Assembly (NCBI RefSeq): GCF_022376445.1
Contig: NW_025955010.1
Coordinates: forward strand, 186,001 to 250,000
Length of the DNA stretch: 64,000 nucleotides
Direction: 5' to 3'
Source of the DNA: Fomitopsis serialis
Taxonomy: Eukaryota > Basidiomycota > Agaricomycetes > Polyporales > Fomitopsidaceae
Shown here piece after piece: positions 47,875 to 59,904 of the stretch (positions within the stretch are counted from its first letter, which is position 1; each line of letters opens with the position of its first letter). The notes beneath the pieces were generated by a model, which worked only from the letters and a program-made list of their open reading frames with translations, was not told the origin of the DNA and did not search any database. A program made the translations under genes and the position numbers.

Positions 47875-48696
47875 ATGCCTCCGAGGCCAGAAAACAACCA
47901 TAATCGGTTTGATAACCTCAGAGACTATAATTTGAAGCCCCAAGTGGAGTCGCAAACCTGGGACTCTCAGGTGACTCTGGTTGAAGATGCGCCCAGTGCG
48001 ACTGCCAGTCGACGTCTTCCGACCCATCGCCAGGCAGCCACAAGGGCGAAGGTGTCAATCACAAGGTGAGAATAAATATGGAATGAGTTATGGGTCACTC
48101 ATATCAACCTTCAACAGTCATTTTGAGCCGGGCGGTGCGCTGCACTCGCAGACAACAGAGACACAGTGGATGGATGGCATCAGCTCCACGTCGAACCGGG
48201 CTTCATCTCCAGATGGTGGTACGACTTCTTAATGTATTACTGTCTATAATGTTCATGGCTCAATTGCTTGTCAGCTCACGAGAACAATAAAAAGACAGCC
48301 AATGTACAGGAAGAGGAAGAAGATGAAGATCAAGTGTCCGTGCATCAGGATAGCGATGACCGCGAGTCCACGCCCGATGGTGATTATATATCTACGATCC
48401 ACACCCATTTGGCCACGAATAACTGGGGTATAGACATCAAGCTCGAGAACTTGGATCTCCTTGAAGCTCGACTCAATGATGCGCTGGCCGAGTCTGCGTA
48501 TCATCGCATGCGTGCAGCTGCACTGAGTTTCCAGGTACAGCAACTCACCCGTGCTCTGCGCACTGCACGTAATACATTGGGACGTGCCCCGAGTGTCTCC
48601 GATGAGGATGCACGGGAAGGACATTCTGGTGATGGAGATGCGGAGGATGCATCGGGCTCGGAGATACCCCTCAAACGTAGCAGGAAATGTATGTAA
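47875..48696 (+). CDS. small acidic coiled-coil-like protein beside the transposon-like genes
   Basis: Three exons join cleanly (introns 48066-48117 and 48219-48274, both GT-AG and in phase). The start is MPPRPENNHNRFDNLRDYN. The middle has an acidic run (QEEEEDEDQVSVHQDSDD). The C-terminal half (LENLDLLEARLNDALAESAY, then FQVQQLTRALRTARN) has heptad-like Leu spacing, ending in a basic KRSRKCM. About 240 aa. It converges on the accessory gene with 56 bp between stops. The function is unknown; it could be a third component of the element or a host gene. Confidence 0.5.
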
Positions 48697-48752
48697 TGAC
48701 TTTCATTTGAACACTTTTCAACATCTATCACGACCTTCATTCTCATGGGCTA

Positions 48753-50489
48753 TCAGCCTTCAGCCTGCATGTTCTCGGCGCGTCCGGTTTGCAGAACTTG
48801 ATCAATTTCGGTCTGGCTGACCGACGCCTTGATGCGATCAACATGTTCCCAGTTTTTACACGGGAATAGCTGGCGATCGCGTTTGAGTACCTGCGTCATG
48901 AAGCTATGCCATTTTTCGGTTGGCGATACATCACAATGTAAAGGACAGTCCGAATGACGCACTAAGACAATGCATCGTCTTCGTAATCCAGATCCTTGCG
49001 AACCTTCATGAGTTCATCGTCGGCGTGTTTCCAGTACGTCTCCACTGAGCCGTGCTCGAAATGAACAGAGCGCTATACAGTCCAAGAGTGATTCATGAGT
49101 GAGGGAGTGCGTCATGCAATGGTGCAACTCACCAGGAAAGCGATCCGGGTGCAAAATTGCGGTGTGACATTGATGTTCGTACCTGAAGGTATCTTCTTGG
49201 TGCCGATCTTGAGCAGAGATTTGCATAATTTGACTATGTCGTGGCCACTGCTCAAGGGAGAGTCGTCTTCGGTTGCAAGGACTTCCTTGCGGTCGTAAGA
49301 TGCAGCAATCTGCATATCAACGAGACAGTGAGTGAGCCATGTGGGCCAGTACGCAGAAGTTTAGCAACTGTACCGCCTTCTTCATTTCGGACTTCCTCTG
49401 TGTCAGCCGGCCGCGTGCATAGTGTAACAGCTTGTCCCATTTTCCATCCTCATCTTCGTCAACTGTCGCTGACAAGCCCCATCGTTTACGCTTAATGATG
49501 AGCTGCCAGTGCACGAATTTAGCAGATCTTCGACACATACAAGTCTTTAGGATACTCACCGCAAGTTGATCAAGTGGTCCTTGATCATACGCTGCAATCT
49601 GCGGCGAGAAGAGGATGCGGATTGCATACTTATCGATTTCGGCCTACCAATTCAAAAATCACATCACGAACATCCAATATCAATGTACGACAGACTCGGA
49701 GACAACATTTGACGTACCTCAACGCGTTCAGGTATAGTCCACAGTTCGTTGGCCACGACCGTGTTCGACTCAATGAGTTGTTTGATGGACATCATAGCGC
49801 CGAAGGCCATTACTTCCCGCTCGACGTTGCGAGCCTATGTGTCCGAGTCACGTACATGTTAGACTGTTGAAAGACTCGCGAGGTGGTCCAGTGCACACCT
49901 CAATGAAGCGTCGCAGCGCTACTTTCGCATCACCCTTCAACTGGAACATCGAGGCAACGGGGTCCAGAAATTGCAACTGGTTGCGAGGGTGTGATGTCCG
50001 CTCTCGCAGCGCTGCGAGGGCATCAGGAACACGGAGAGCCGGGTCAATGGCTGACATCTCCCTGTCGGAATGCTGTACTGGCTCGATGGGCTCCATATCC
50101 ACGTCGGCATCCTCGGGTCTGTCCAAATTTTGAGCGGCATCTGTAGGGCCATCTGTGCTGCTCCCGGTGGCTTCGCCTTCGGGCCCTGGGACTGTCCACA
50201 GTGAGCCATGGTTAATTGAACCTGGGAGAATACGAGGAGGTGTGGCACTTGAACGCAGCTCAGCCATAGAGCGAACCATGTTCGCAGCAGGCTGTGCAGT
50301 GGAACTGTCAATGGGAGGCAGAGACAGGGAGAGTGGCGCAACATTGACTGATGACTCACCAAACCAGGGGCAGAGATCGTGATCGACTGGACGATCGGGT
50401 GAACCTGAGCTCAGCTCGATTTTAAGCTGCTTCTTGCATTCTTCTTTGACGACCTCTGCCAGTCTGCAGCAAAGCACATGGCCCCACAA
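48753..50489 (-). CDS. accessory protein divergent to the transposase-like gene
   Basis: Multi-exon gene; the start is uncertain. Clear exons read LAEVVKEECKKQLKIELSSG (about 50460), a Pro/Asp-rich linker, FLDPVASMFQLKGDAKVALR (about 49960), then IKQLIESNTVVANELWTIPE, YAIRILFSPQIAAYDQGPL, KRKRWGLSATVDEDEDGKWD, LHYARGRLTQRKSEMKK, VNVTPQFCTRIAFL-type residues (about 49180) and FMTQVLKRDRQLFPCKNWEH, with the stop at 48753. The first readable codons overlap the first exon of the transposase-like gene on the other strand. An ATG at about 50555 lies inside that gene's first intron. Paired genes of this general kind occur beside transposase-like genes in Agaricomycetes. A DNA-binding accessory role is inference. 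Confidence 0.5.
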
Positions 50490-53400
50490 AAGAAGGAGCT
50501 CCCGGCATGTATGTGCATGCCATTCATATTAATAATTGTCTTACCTCGAGCACTCATTTTGTCAGGCTTCAGTGAACGCAACGGCGGAAATATTCACTGT
50601 GGGCCCTGCTCTCAATTTGCCGGAAAACCCTGTGTATTTCAGCGCAAAGGTCTTGCTCGTCATGAAGGCTCACCTCAACACAAGGGATCATTGCTGAAAT
50701 CTGCAGATGCTGAGCGTCTCCTCGCTGCACAGCAACTCAGAGCAGCTCGCGATCTCAGTGCTGCATCCTTAGCACGTGCTCCAAGTGCAGTCGGGAACTC
50801 ACAGACAATCAGCCAACAGGCCTCATTGCACGACACGGATCCGCTTGCGTCCACAAGCTTCGTCGACGGTCTCATGTATGACGGAGAGGGTAACACCATC
50901 ATGTTTTCCGCGGGTCCGAGAGAGACAGAGCACGATCGCCTCTGGCGTTCACTGGATGATGCGATGTCGATGAATATGTTTGGGAACAGTACACCTGCAT
51001 GGAGTGATTCAATTGCACCTCATGCTGAAGACGATGCCACGAGAACGAACATAGACGTACAGTTTGACAACCTCGGTATGTAAGCCGTTCGATGTCCCCG
51101 AATGATACTTGCTGACTGCGAGTTGTTCATCCAGGGTTGTCAGATGATGAAGAAGACGATATCAGTGACGATGAAGGTGGTGGGGCACAATATGCAGGGC
51201 CAGCAGAGTCTAAAGGACCCTGGTATCCGCATGGATCAAAAGTGGTAAGAGTCTCCTGGGAGTCTCCGAGACGTGCAATGATGGATCCCGAAATAGATGT
51301 TCATCCTCGATATGCTCGATAATCTCCCACGTCTCAGGCTGTCAAGTGATCACTTCAAAGTCGTACTTTGGGCGCTGCGGGAATTGGGTGTTTCAGGAGT
51401 GCCGACATTCAGCAAGTTTCGTAAAACCCAAGACCACCTGAATCATCAGACCTGCGGCGTACACACCGATGTCAAACACTCACCTCAAGGGGACATTTTC
51501 TATCAGAACCGAGTGTCTGACTTGTTAGCCTTGGTATGTGTGCAGATTATTAGTGAGCGCATTTGGAGGGCGACTCGGAACTGACTCACAGTGTCATAGG
51601 ATTATGCCAATCCTCAGACGAGGCCACATGTCGAAATCTACCCCATCAGGACATCGACAATAAGTGAGACGTACCATACTAAACGACTCGTACATGACAT
51701 GGATCCCGAACTGCACACACCAATGTGGGCCCAGGGACACACACACTGGTACATCGGAGAGCTCGCAATGCTCGCGTCGGGCAAGCTGGTTATTCCACAT
51801 ACATGGTACCGCTACCAATCACAGGGTGAGGTGTACGGTGAAGGCTACGAAGTCATGGTCACCGATTCTGAGCAAGTGAGTGAGACATTCAGCTACAATA
51901 TGCGACACACCCTCATTCACGACCTCGTGTCAAGGGGGGCGACACACAGTTTGATGTCCGGCTTGACACGCTCGTTGAGTTCAAGACTTCTGACCTCCAT
52001 ATCAACTATCCCGAGCTGGAAAGCAACGGGCTTGGCAACAGGCTGTCCTGTGAGTCGCACGATCAGTACAAACAGACAATCAAGTTTGATGATCGTCTGA
52101 TTTACTTACTGCGCACGCCCGCCACAATCTCAGGCCCATTACCCAAGGGTATCTACAATGGGTGCAATCCTCTGCGGGACATAGCGAAGGGTCGCCGAAT
52201 GTACACGAGCTATGTGAAGGCCTGGGGTGATGACGTGTCAGGAAACAAGAGCAAGCAATACAATGAACACACGAACATATACCTTGCACATGCCAATCTA
52301 CCGCACACGAAACTATCCCAAGAATATTTCGTCCGCTTCTGCTCGACTTCACCGCATGCAAATGCCGGCGCCCAATTTGATGCAATGGTCGACTCGGTAA
52401 CGTCAGATTTTTGAATCGTCAACATGATTCATTCAAATTCTTACTGACCAATTCCCAACTCTAGAGGCGCAAACACCTGGCATCCCGCATTTGACTGTGA
52501 AGTTCAAGAGGAGGTTCTTTTTCGTGTGATTCCTTGCCTATTTCCTGCCGACAATCCACAACAATCGGAGAATTGCTCTCACATTGGTTTACATGGGAAC
52601 ATGTGGTGTCGGCGCTGCAAGCTCGGAGGGTCTGAAAAGGAACGCGAAACTGATCAGAACTATCATGCGCATTTCGATGTTGATGTGCGTAGCGATGTTA
52701 TTTGACACATACCACTGAATGTCTACTCATACGACTACCATGAAGCCCAACAATCTCCGTACTGCCCAACAGACGAGAGACGACGTACTGACGCAGATTC
52801 GATTAGCAGCCCTCGGTGTCAAGAAAGACGTTACACAGCGACAAACGGAAACAGGTACCAAGGACAAGCTTGCCGAACATTGGATCAAGATCCTTCTCGA
52901 TCGGGCACGCGATGAACAGCAGCGTCGTATCACAACCCCTGCTACTGCTGATGCCCGGTTGAAGGGTGTTCATGGCGGGAATCGTACACAAGTTGTCCTT
53001 GTAATCAAGAAAGAGATTCAAGCCGAGTTGCTTGAGTGGGTCGTCACACAGCCACCCGAGACATACAACAAGCTCCCACCCGAGTCACGTACGTTGTATT
53101 CTCACTGCAGTAGTACGAGGAGCTCTAATGGTGCCTCAGCTCTACGCAATCAGTTGCGACCTGGAGAGCATTTCAACTCTCTGTTATCACTTGAAGGTGA
53201 GGTTTACGTTGGTCATCTCCAGAGGAATATAGTGAACAATTTATGTCGCCTTTCTAGGTATCGATATCCACCGCGAAACACCTGTCGAACTCCTACATAC
53301 GTACTTGCTTGGTCAAGACAAGTATGTGTGGCATTTCACACACTCAAGCTGGTCGCCGAAACAGTTCGAAATGTTCGCTGTGCGGCTACAATCGTCCTCG

Positions 53401-55180
53401 GTTGATGGCCTTAATATTCTGCCGATACGTGCTCGCTACATCATACAGTACAAAGACAATCTGATTGGAAAGCACTTCAAGGCCCTCCAGCAGCTCGGAA
53501 TCTTTCATCTCGACGACACTATGTGCCCAAAACTTGTCCGGGAACTCTGGAAAGCAACAGGAGAGCTCGGCGCGCTTCTCTGGTTCACCGAGATAGAAGA
53601 TATGGATATGTACTTGGTATAACTTAACCTGCTTTTACCTTGTACAAATGATCGTTCCACTGACTCGGACGTCAAATGATGTTTAGGCTGATCTCAAAAC
53701 ACTCATAGCAAATGTCCTCGACATCTGGTCGCAGATCGACCCAAAACGAATCTTCGTCAAGCCGAAACTCCATCTTCTGCTGCACCTTCTCTTCGACATT
53801 CGGGATCAGGGTCCAGCCGGACTATATGCAACTGAGATATTCGAATGCTTTAACGCGATCTTCCGAATGTGCAGTGTCCTTTCCAACCACCAGGCCCCGA
53901 GTCGCGACATCGCATGGGCGTGCGCTGACATGGATCGCTTCAAGCACCAGGTCAGTGGTGGATGGTGGAAGGATCCTTCTGGCAAATTCGTCCAGGCTGG
54001 CGAACGTGTGCGCCGTTACTTTGACAACGACGACGTTCAACGACGACTTGGACATGCATCCCAGGCATCTTCCCCACCTGGTATGCTCTCGTTTTACTGC
54101 CCTATGCTGCATAAAATTGCTACAGTTCGAATACTGCCCAGGTACGATACATCGCAGGAAGACTGAATCCCAGATCACGACCTGGGAGGCTGTATCGTCC
54201 GATAATCAGCAGCACGATGACAAGTACAGTCCTCAATCACAATGGTTCACTTGCCTCTCTGTCATCGCGCGCACCGGAGATGTCTGCCGAGTCGGCTCAT
54301 GGATTTTCTACGACTTCAAGGTACGGCATTCACATTAAACTCGGCTGTCATTAACACAATATTTCCATAGGCTGATACAACACGTGTCGGGCGTATCAAG
54401 GCGATCCTACAACCGACCACTGGACCCGCAAACCAAGACGACACGATCATCGTAGAACAATTCTCCTTGGCTAACAGCCGGCACCCCCATTTCGGTATGC
54501 CAGAGCTATTCAAGATCGACATCAATAACCTGAATTGTGTCAGTCCATCAGTAAGTCTTGTATTTTGTGGGCGCGCGCATGCACTGACGTCACCTTGGAA
54601 GGACGTCATCAGTGTCGTGAACGTTCAGCATAACTGCATCGACGGAGGGTGTGAACCTACAGGACGAAAACGACGAAAGCAGGAGCGAACACTCACGGAG
54701 ATCGAAGAGCCATACATCGAGCACAAAGACGACACGCGGTACATCATCAACACGCATGCACTGCACAACGCGGCCCTTCTCCGCAAAATCCTCCCTCGAC
54801 ACCTTACTGCTCCCATTCCATACATCGACCCAGAATTGCGTGAAGCCGCACATCACCGGATGGCCGCATCCCTCAGGGCTGTCCAGGACGTGCGACGAAC
54901 CAAGGAGGCAGAGGCGCGTGTCGAGAAGAAGAAGGCCGCAGCGGCAGCGAAGCAAACCCCTAGCGTTACCCCGAATAACCCAATCATAGCGAGTGCTACA
55001 TCGAATGCAGCGCCCTCAGCAAGTACGTCGGGATCTCATCTCGACGAAACCCTTCCGAGTCAGTCTACGAACTCTAGGCCGGCGGCGCCGCGCCCCCAGC
55101 CACGGAAACGAGCACGTTTAGAAAGTACGACGGAGTGTCGAGACAGCGAAGGAGGAGATGGGCAGGCAATGCAGAGCTGA
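50478..55180 (+). mobile_element. large transposase-like gene (basidiomycete DNA-transposon type)
   Basis: Start MAPQKKELPA, then a short intron. Exon 2 opens with a possible zinc finger (HCGPCSQF, ARHEGSPQHK). An acidic stretch leads to WYPHGSKVMFILDMLDNLPR, LRLSSDHFKVVLWALRELGV and THWYIGELAMLASGKLVIP. The core is WGDDVSGNKSKQYNEHTN, FCSTSPHANAGAQFDAM, PCLFPADNPQQSENCSHIG and WCRRCKLGGSEKE (a CxxC followed by His). Then ETPVELLHTYLLGQDKYVW, YKDNLIGKHFKALQQLG, FVKPKLHLLLHLLFDIRDQG, SNHQAPSRDIAWACADMDRF, a basic tail and a stop at 55180. The Asp- and Cys/His-rich core resembles RNase-H-fold transposases of CACTA/Plavaka-like elements, but the exact family is not verified. About 12 introns. 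Near 52399-52466 the exons do not join in phase, so it may be inactive. Confidence 0.6.
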
Positions 55181-56197
55181 AAAAAGTGAGTTCATAGCCA
55201 GATAGATGTTAGTAGCTCGTCTCATGATTGCTCCCGGAGGTGTAGCATGCGAGCTGTGGGTTCGTCATTGGACAAGGACATGCGCCATCCAGCATCGGTG
55301 CGCGTCGTGCGCTATACATATAGAACGATCATTGTACACTTATGTAATTCTTACCACGCATATGCATTACTCGCCATACACTCGTCTCGTCTGACGATAC
55401 ACCGCCATGTTCGAGTCCGAGTGGATGGCACTCACTGAGCACGGGCCTTCGAGTCGGATCGAGTCAGAGCCCCCATATGTCTCTTTGGTCTGTCATTCTT
55501 GTATTTACATTGACTATTGCTTGGCTACTTTGGAGTCCCATTGATACGCGCAATCTCAAAAGTGAGAGACGGACTCGCGCAGAGCAGACCGCAAGGCTAC
55601 GCCCGGATCGGGCAAGCGCCCGTAGAAGCCTTGCGCCTGCGTGAACAAATCGAATTATCCTCTTTGCTCATTAGGTCCTGCACAAATTTACACGTCAATG
55701 AGTGATTAGTATGACCTCAGTTGACCTGCTAAAACTGTTGAAACTACGAAAAGAGAAGGTCAAGGCTGTAGAACCCATATTGTCGATGTCGGTGGTCTTG
55801 CGCGCTGACAGCTTACATAAGCCTATCGGTACAAGGCAGTCCAGCCCGCTGTGTACAGACGGACTTGAGGTAGCAGCCACAACAGTCACACAACGACATA
55901 GGTATGATCAGCAAGCTGGAAGAGGGCGCGATCTAATGTGGCATACATCTAGACTGTCTACCATTATACACATCCACCACCCATCTCGCTCACACCTCGA
56001 CGCGAATTGGCGGTGTAGCACCGCTCAAGCTCAAGCTACGCTTGGATCGAGCGCAGTAGAAGTCGAAGGCGCGCGCCGCCATTCGCTTGGCGTCGGTCTA
56101 AGGCTCGAGGAGGTGGCCTCGTCTTCAACCGCGGTGTGCATGCTAAAGTACCGTTCACTAGATCTGCTATTATACAATGACTAACACATTTCTTTCG
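55181..56197. other. spacer 3' of the transposase-like gene
   Basis: No gene is supported. A 160-codon plus-strand frame (55702-56184) has no motif. The right end of the transposon-like block should lie here if the block is one element; I could not see a terminal repeat. Confidence 0.3.
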
Positions 56198-57066
56198 TCA
56201 TTCCTCGTCCCTGTACCGAAGCTCGCCGTTGGGCCCCATATATGATCCCTCGTAGAGCAGTGCTGTCATTGGCCCGACCACTCTGGGATCTTGTGCATTG
56301 GAGTGCTGTTGCGGGAGAGCCATCTCCGTACCTGCCTGACTCGCTGGGACCTTATCCTGTACAACATTGTGTGGCCGCCGAAGTGACCCAGTGTGCGTTG
56401 TGCTACAGGACGCAGGTCCGCGCGACGACTTGGTAGGTTGTGAAGCCGAGTGCGACAAGCGGTCTTCAGGGGAGGCTGGGAGTACGCGAGAGGGTGACTG
56501 GGGCATAGGCGCAGGTGCCGCTTGTAGCTGACGGATGTACCACGATTTGAAGCGGTCTACGTCAAGCCATGAGACAGCATTATCGACTGTGTATGAGTCG
56601 ATGGGGTCAAGGAGTAGCTTCCCGCGGAAAGTCTACGACGCAGAAGTCAGCAGGTTGAGCAGCATAGTACTCGTACTCGCACTCACAAAGTCTCGGTACG
56701 CGATGATATCTTCTGCTGAGGCACGACTGACTATGTCACGGACTCTAGCCGCGTTGTCTGCTTCGACGTCAGGGCTGGCGTCCTGCCCCGACGTATTTGC
56801 ACGAAGGGAGCCTGTCATCAAGTGGACTCCGAGTCAGTCGAAAGCACGGATGGCGAGTGAAGACTGAAGCTCACCGTCTTCGCGAGCCTCCTTATATACT
56901 GCTTCATAACAAAGTGTGTCCCTACATCGAAACGGTTGCTAAGGCCACAACCAAGGCCCAGTGGCGATTCACGAACAGGGGGGTGGCTCACCTGCGATTG
57001 TCGGCTTTCAACGTCGCTGATGCTCTAGCTCCAGGGACAAAGGATATTTCAGGGGCAGATCGCTAA
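56198..57066 (-). CDS. unrecognised multi-exon protein
   Basis: Four exons can be joined in phase on the minus strand. They read ISDVESRQSQ (about 57000), QPFRCRDTLCYEAVYKEARE (about 56900), SLRANTSGQDASPDVEADN, then RASAEDIIAYRDF (56820-56690), and TFRGKLLLDPIDS, WLDVDRFKSWYIRQL. A Pro/Ser/Gln-rich tail ends GSYMGPNGELRYRDEE, with the stop at 56198. The introns are GT-AG. The true start upstream of 57066 was not found. No domain is recognised, and it could belong to the right side of the transposon-like block. Confidence 0.45.
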
Positions 57067-57315
57067 CCATGTACCACAACTTCTCGGTATGGGTTGTGTC
57101 ACGATCATCTTGCCCCAATCTCGCCACTACGCTTGCTCATGCCGTGGTGCTAGAAGGGTTCGTGAGCATCATCCTCTTTTGTTGTCACCACAAACAATCA
57201 CTTTGACCTGATCACAGGGGCGCCGCGACGCCGCATGTGGTCATGGCGCATAGCAACCACCATGGTCCGCCGAGAATGGGCATGTGTGGCCCATAGGGGG
57301 TGCAGGCCCCGCACG

Positions 57316-57495
57316 TATAAAAGCTCCCAATTTGGCAGCAGTCGACCAACAACCATCCTATCCCAATACCCCCGCATCTCGTACAACCACTATGCACCGC
57401 TACCCGCCTCGTCGACGGAGCCAACCCCGAGACTTTAGTTTGCTCTTCGGGCATCCTGATTCAATCGTCAACGTGTATTCCGATCACATCGACCC
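57316..57495 (+). other. orphan TATA promoter and first exon
   Basis: tataaaag (57316-57323) is followed by a pyrimidine/CA-rich leader and an ATG at 57392. This opens MHRYPPRRRSQPRDF and FGHPDSIVNVYSDHIDP, ending at a good donor (gtgagc, 57496). No matching second exon follows; instead a decayed copy of the C2H2-family promoter begins at about 57550. It is either a short gene or a truncated 5' end. Confidence 0.4.
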
Positions 57496-57737
57496 GTGAG
57501 CCCCTCTGCAATGCTCCCGTTATGTTCACTGATCGACTCGTGTTCAAGTTGCATATCGATGCCCCAGCGCGCCATACAAGGTAGAGCGGCGCGCTCTTGG
57601 TCCCTGTAAAGGGGCGGTTCTCGCCGCATGGGGGCGAGAGGCTTTGTGTCCCGTCTACGAAGGCAGCGGCATCGGTCGCCACTGGCATGACGCCCCGTCG
57701 CCTACCCGCATCGCCCAGACACCCAACGTCCCCTGCG

Positions 57738-58700
57738 ATGGAGCCCACCACGCACTCGACGGTCGACTTCCACGATGACGTCCACACACTCATCGCTGGC
57801 CTTCATCTACCTCGAACGGGCTTCATGGCGGCGATCCGGAACATAGGGTTGCTTAGCGCGACGCCTCTTCCAGTGGATGCCCGAACTCGAGGCTCTCATC
57901 GACGGGGTGCTCAATGCACAGGTGCCTTGCACAGAGTGGACACCGGTGTATTACGCAGAGTGAGTGCGTAGTCTTATGCGTGTGATTCTAACACTGATAC
58001 ATATTGTACAGTCCGCTAGGTCCGAGCACCGACATCGCATCAGAGTCAGTATACATATTTCAGACCTTTGGGAACGATTTCCCCTGGGACTACCTTCCTC
58101 CTGTCCTCGGAGTTGCTCGCAACGAGTGCTGTCGACGTGTCTGAGGTTCTCTACTGTGACGAGGGCATCTCATATGCGAGCCCTAGTGAAAGCAAGTCCA
58201 TGAGCACCATGACTTCCACGCCATCTCCATGCGCCATCGTCGCCGCCGGATCGTCAAACCGATGAGCAAACGTCGCATCAAGGTATCACCCGCGCCAGAC
58301 ACGCGAGGTGAAGGGAATCCTCGCCCGTCCTGCACTCCCTCACGTCGTTCCTCGGCTGGACACGCACGACGTCGGCGTGACAAGCAGGTCGAGTTTACCT
58401 CCACGTTGCCGCTCGAGGAATGCACCGGATGGTTCACTTGTTCGCACTGCGCCTTCTTGACACGACACAAGGGCACCTCGATCTCGGAGCCGGATCGCCT
58501 GATGCGCATACACTTCGCCGTCAGTCGCGGGCCAGAGTGGGTCTGCTGCGGGGTGCCAGAGGAGGATGCTCCCGGATGTACTGGGGAGATGTACGAGCAT
58601 GGAGGGGGAGGAACGCGTGACGGGTACATGAGAAGCTTCAGCCGGCGGGACTCATTTCTTCGGCATCTGAAGAAGGCGACGTGCTTAGTACGTCAGGCGC
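57738..58700 (+). pseudogene. C2H2 zinc-finger protein, copy B (degenerate)
   Basis: The start MEPTTHSTVDFHDDV matches copies A and C. A homologous intron (gtgagtgcg to ttgtacag, about 57960-58012) precedes FGNDFPWDYLPPVL, after which a deletion relative to copy C (which has VVWSPELL) shifts the frame to a stop. Downstream the finger region is readable as FTCSHCAFLTRHKG, but finger 1 has lost its HxxxH spacing. EWVCCGVPEEDAP and SFSRRDSFLRHLKKATC remain. The TATA box of the family promoter is mutated here (tacgaagg where copy C has tataaaag). It is probably a pseudogene. Confidence 0.65.
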
Positions 58701-59195
58701 GCGAGAACGAACACGACATCTCCCATCCCGCACACCCTCCCATCATCGTTCCTCGGCCGGGCGCGCACGACGTCTCCGCGCAACAAGCAAGTCCGGTTTC
58801 GCTCTCCCAGTACCGCGCGAGGAGCGCGATGGCTGGTTCACCTGCCCATGCTCGACATGGCAGGCATGAACCGGTGTGCTGTCAGGTTTGAGATAGCGGG
58901 CCAAGTTATTGACGAGCTTGAACTCGAATACATGCACAGCGGGGGCGGGCACTCGCCTGACAGGCTTCTTCGGTGATGAAGAGCGGAAGAAGTTCAGCAT
59001 TCCACCTTTGGATGGGGGCGACTTCAGCCAACACATTCGCACACACTTCGTCCTCAGTCGTGGGCCGAGATCGCCAGAGTTTGCTGCAGGTACCGGACCA
59101 CCGGGAGAGCTATGAACACGGAGGGAGGAGGATAGTTAGTGGATGCATGAGAACTTTCAGTCGGCGGGATTCGTTCCTTCGACACCAGGTCTGAA
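58690..59195 (+). pseudogene. C2H2 zinc-finger protein, fragment D
   Basis: A second partial copy is fused to the end of copy B. The DNA at 58690-58860 parallels the pre-finger region of copy C (gcgcgagaacgaacac, ccgcgcaacaagcaa), but the frame is broken. It continues as FSQHIRTHFVLSRGP and YEHGGRRIVSGCMRTFSRRD, with a stop near 59195. No promoter or N-terminus is present. Confidence 0.6.
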
Positions 59196-59900
59196 GAATC
59201 CGGGTTGCTTGCGACCCACATGGCCCTTCTTAGACACAGCGTGCGGGTAGTAAGAGTACTAGTAGAACGCGGAATCAGTCACAGCGGCAAGACTCAACTC
59301 GACTCGTCGGTGTTGCTAGTAGTTTGGAACATATGAGCAGTTAGTATATGACAAGAGAGTCCGACCGAGGTTGCTAGGCGAAAGTTGATTAAAAGTGACA
59401 AAGGATGTTGTGAACAGGACGAGAGCTCGAACTGCAGTCTGCAGTCTGCCAGTGACTCTGGTGGTCAGTGGCACCGTCACGGTGGTGGCTTCATTCCCGG
59501 GCCGCTCCGTGACTTGCGCGCCTACTATTTATTACTACTATTAGTGAAGTCACCCAAGGGGGTACATACTACTACGTACCTATGTATGTCCAGATACTCT
59601 CTCATTGCCCATACACTCTACCCACGCGCACCCTTCTTGGACGCAGTGACATCCAGAGGGCGTGATGCTCGAAGCCTGGACCGCGGCAGAACATACGATG
59701 ATATTACACCCTGGTATGTATGGCTTTCTTGCGGTGTCAACACAAACTTACCGTCGCTCTTGTCATCAGTGAATATTCTGCAAGGCTCCCATGCTGCTGC
59801 CTGCACCGGATGTTCTCATGATAACATCCTCGTTCGCCCCGGGCTAGTCTCCGAGTACGATATGGGAATTGCCAGGACACTCGCGCGCGCTTTGTAGACA
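59196..59900. other. spacer, no gene seen
   Basis: A 170-codon open frame (59385-59897) has no motif. Nothing else is recognised before the copy C promoter. Confidence 0.3.
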
Positions 59901-59904
59901 TTAC

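Noticed and set aside
47875..55180. TET/JBP or KDZ-type element
   Set aside because: No JBP/TET oxygenase HxD motif and none of the CxC-type signature I associate with KDZ transposases. The core fits another transposase-like family better.
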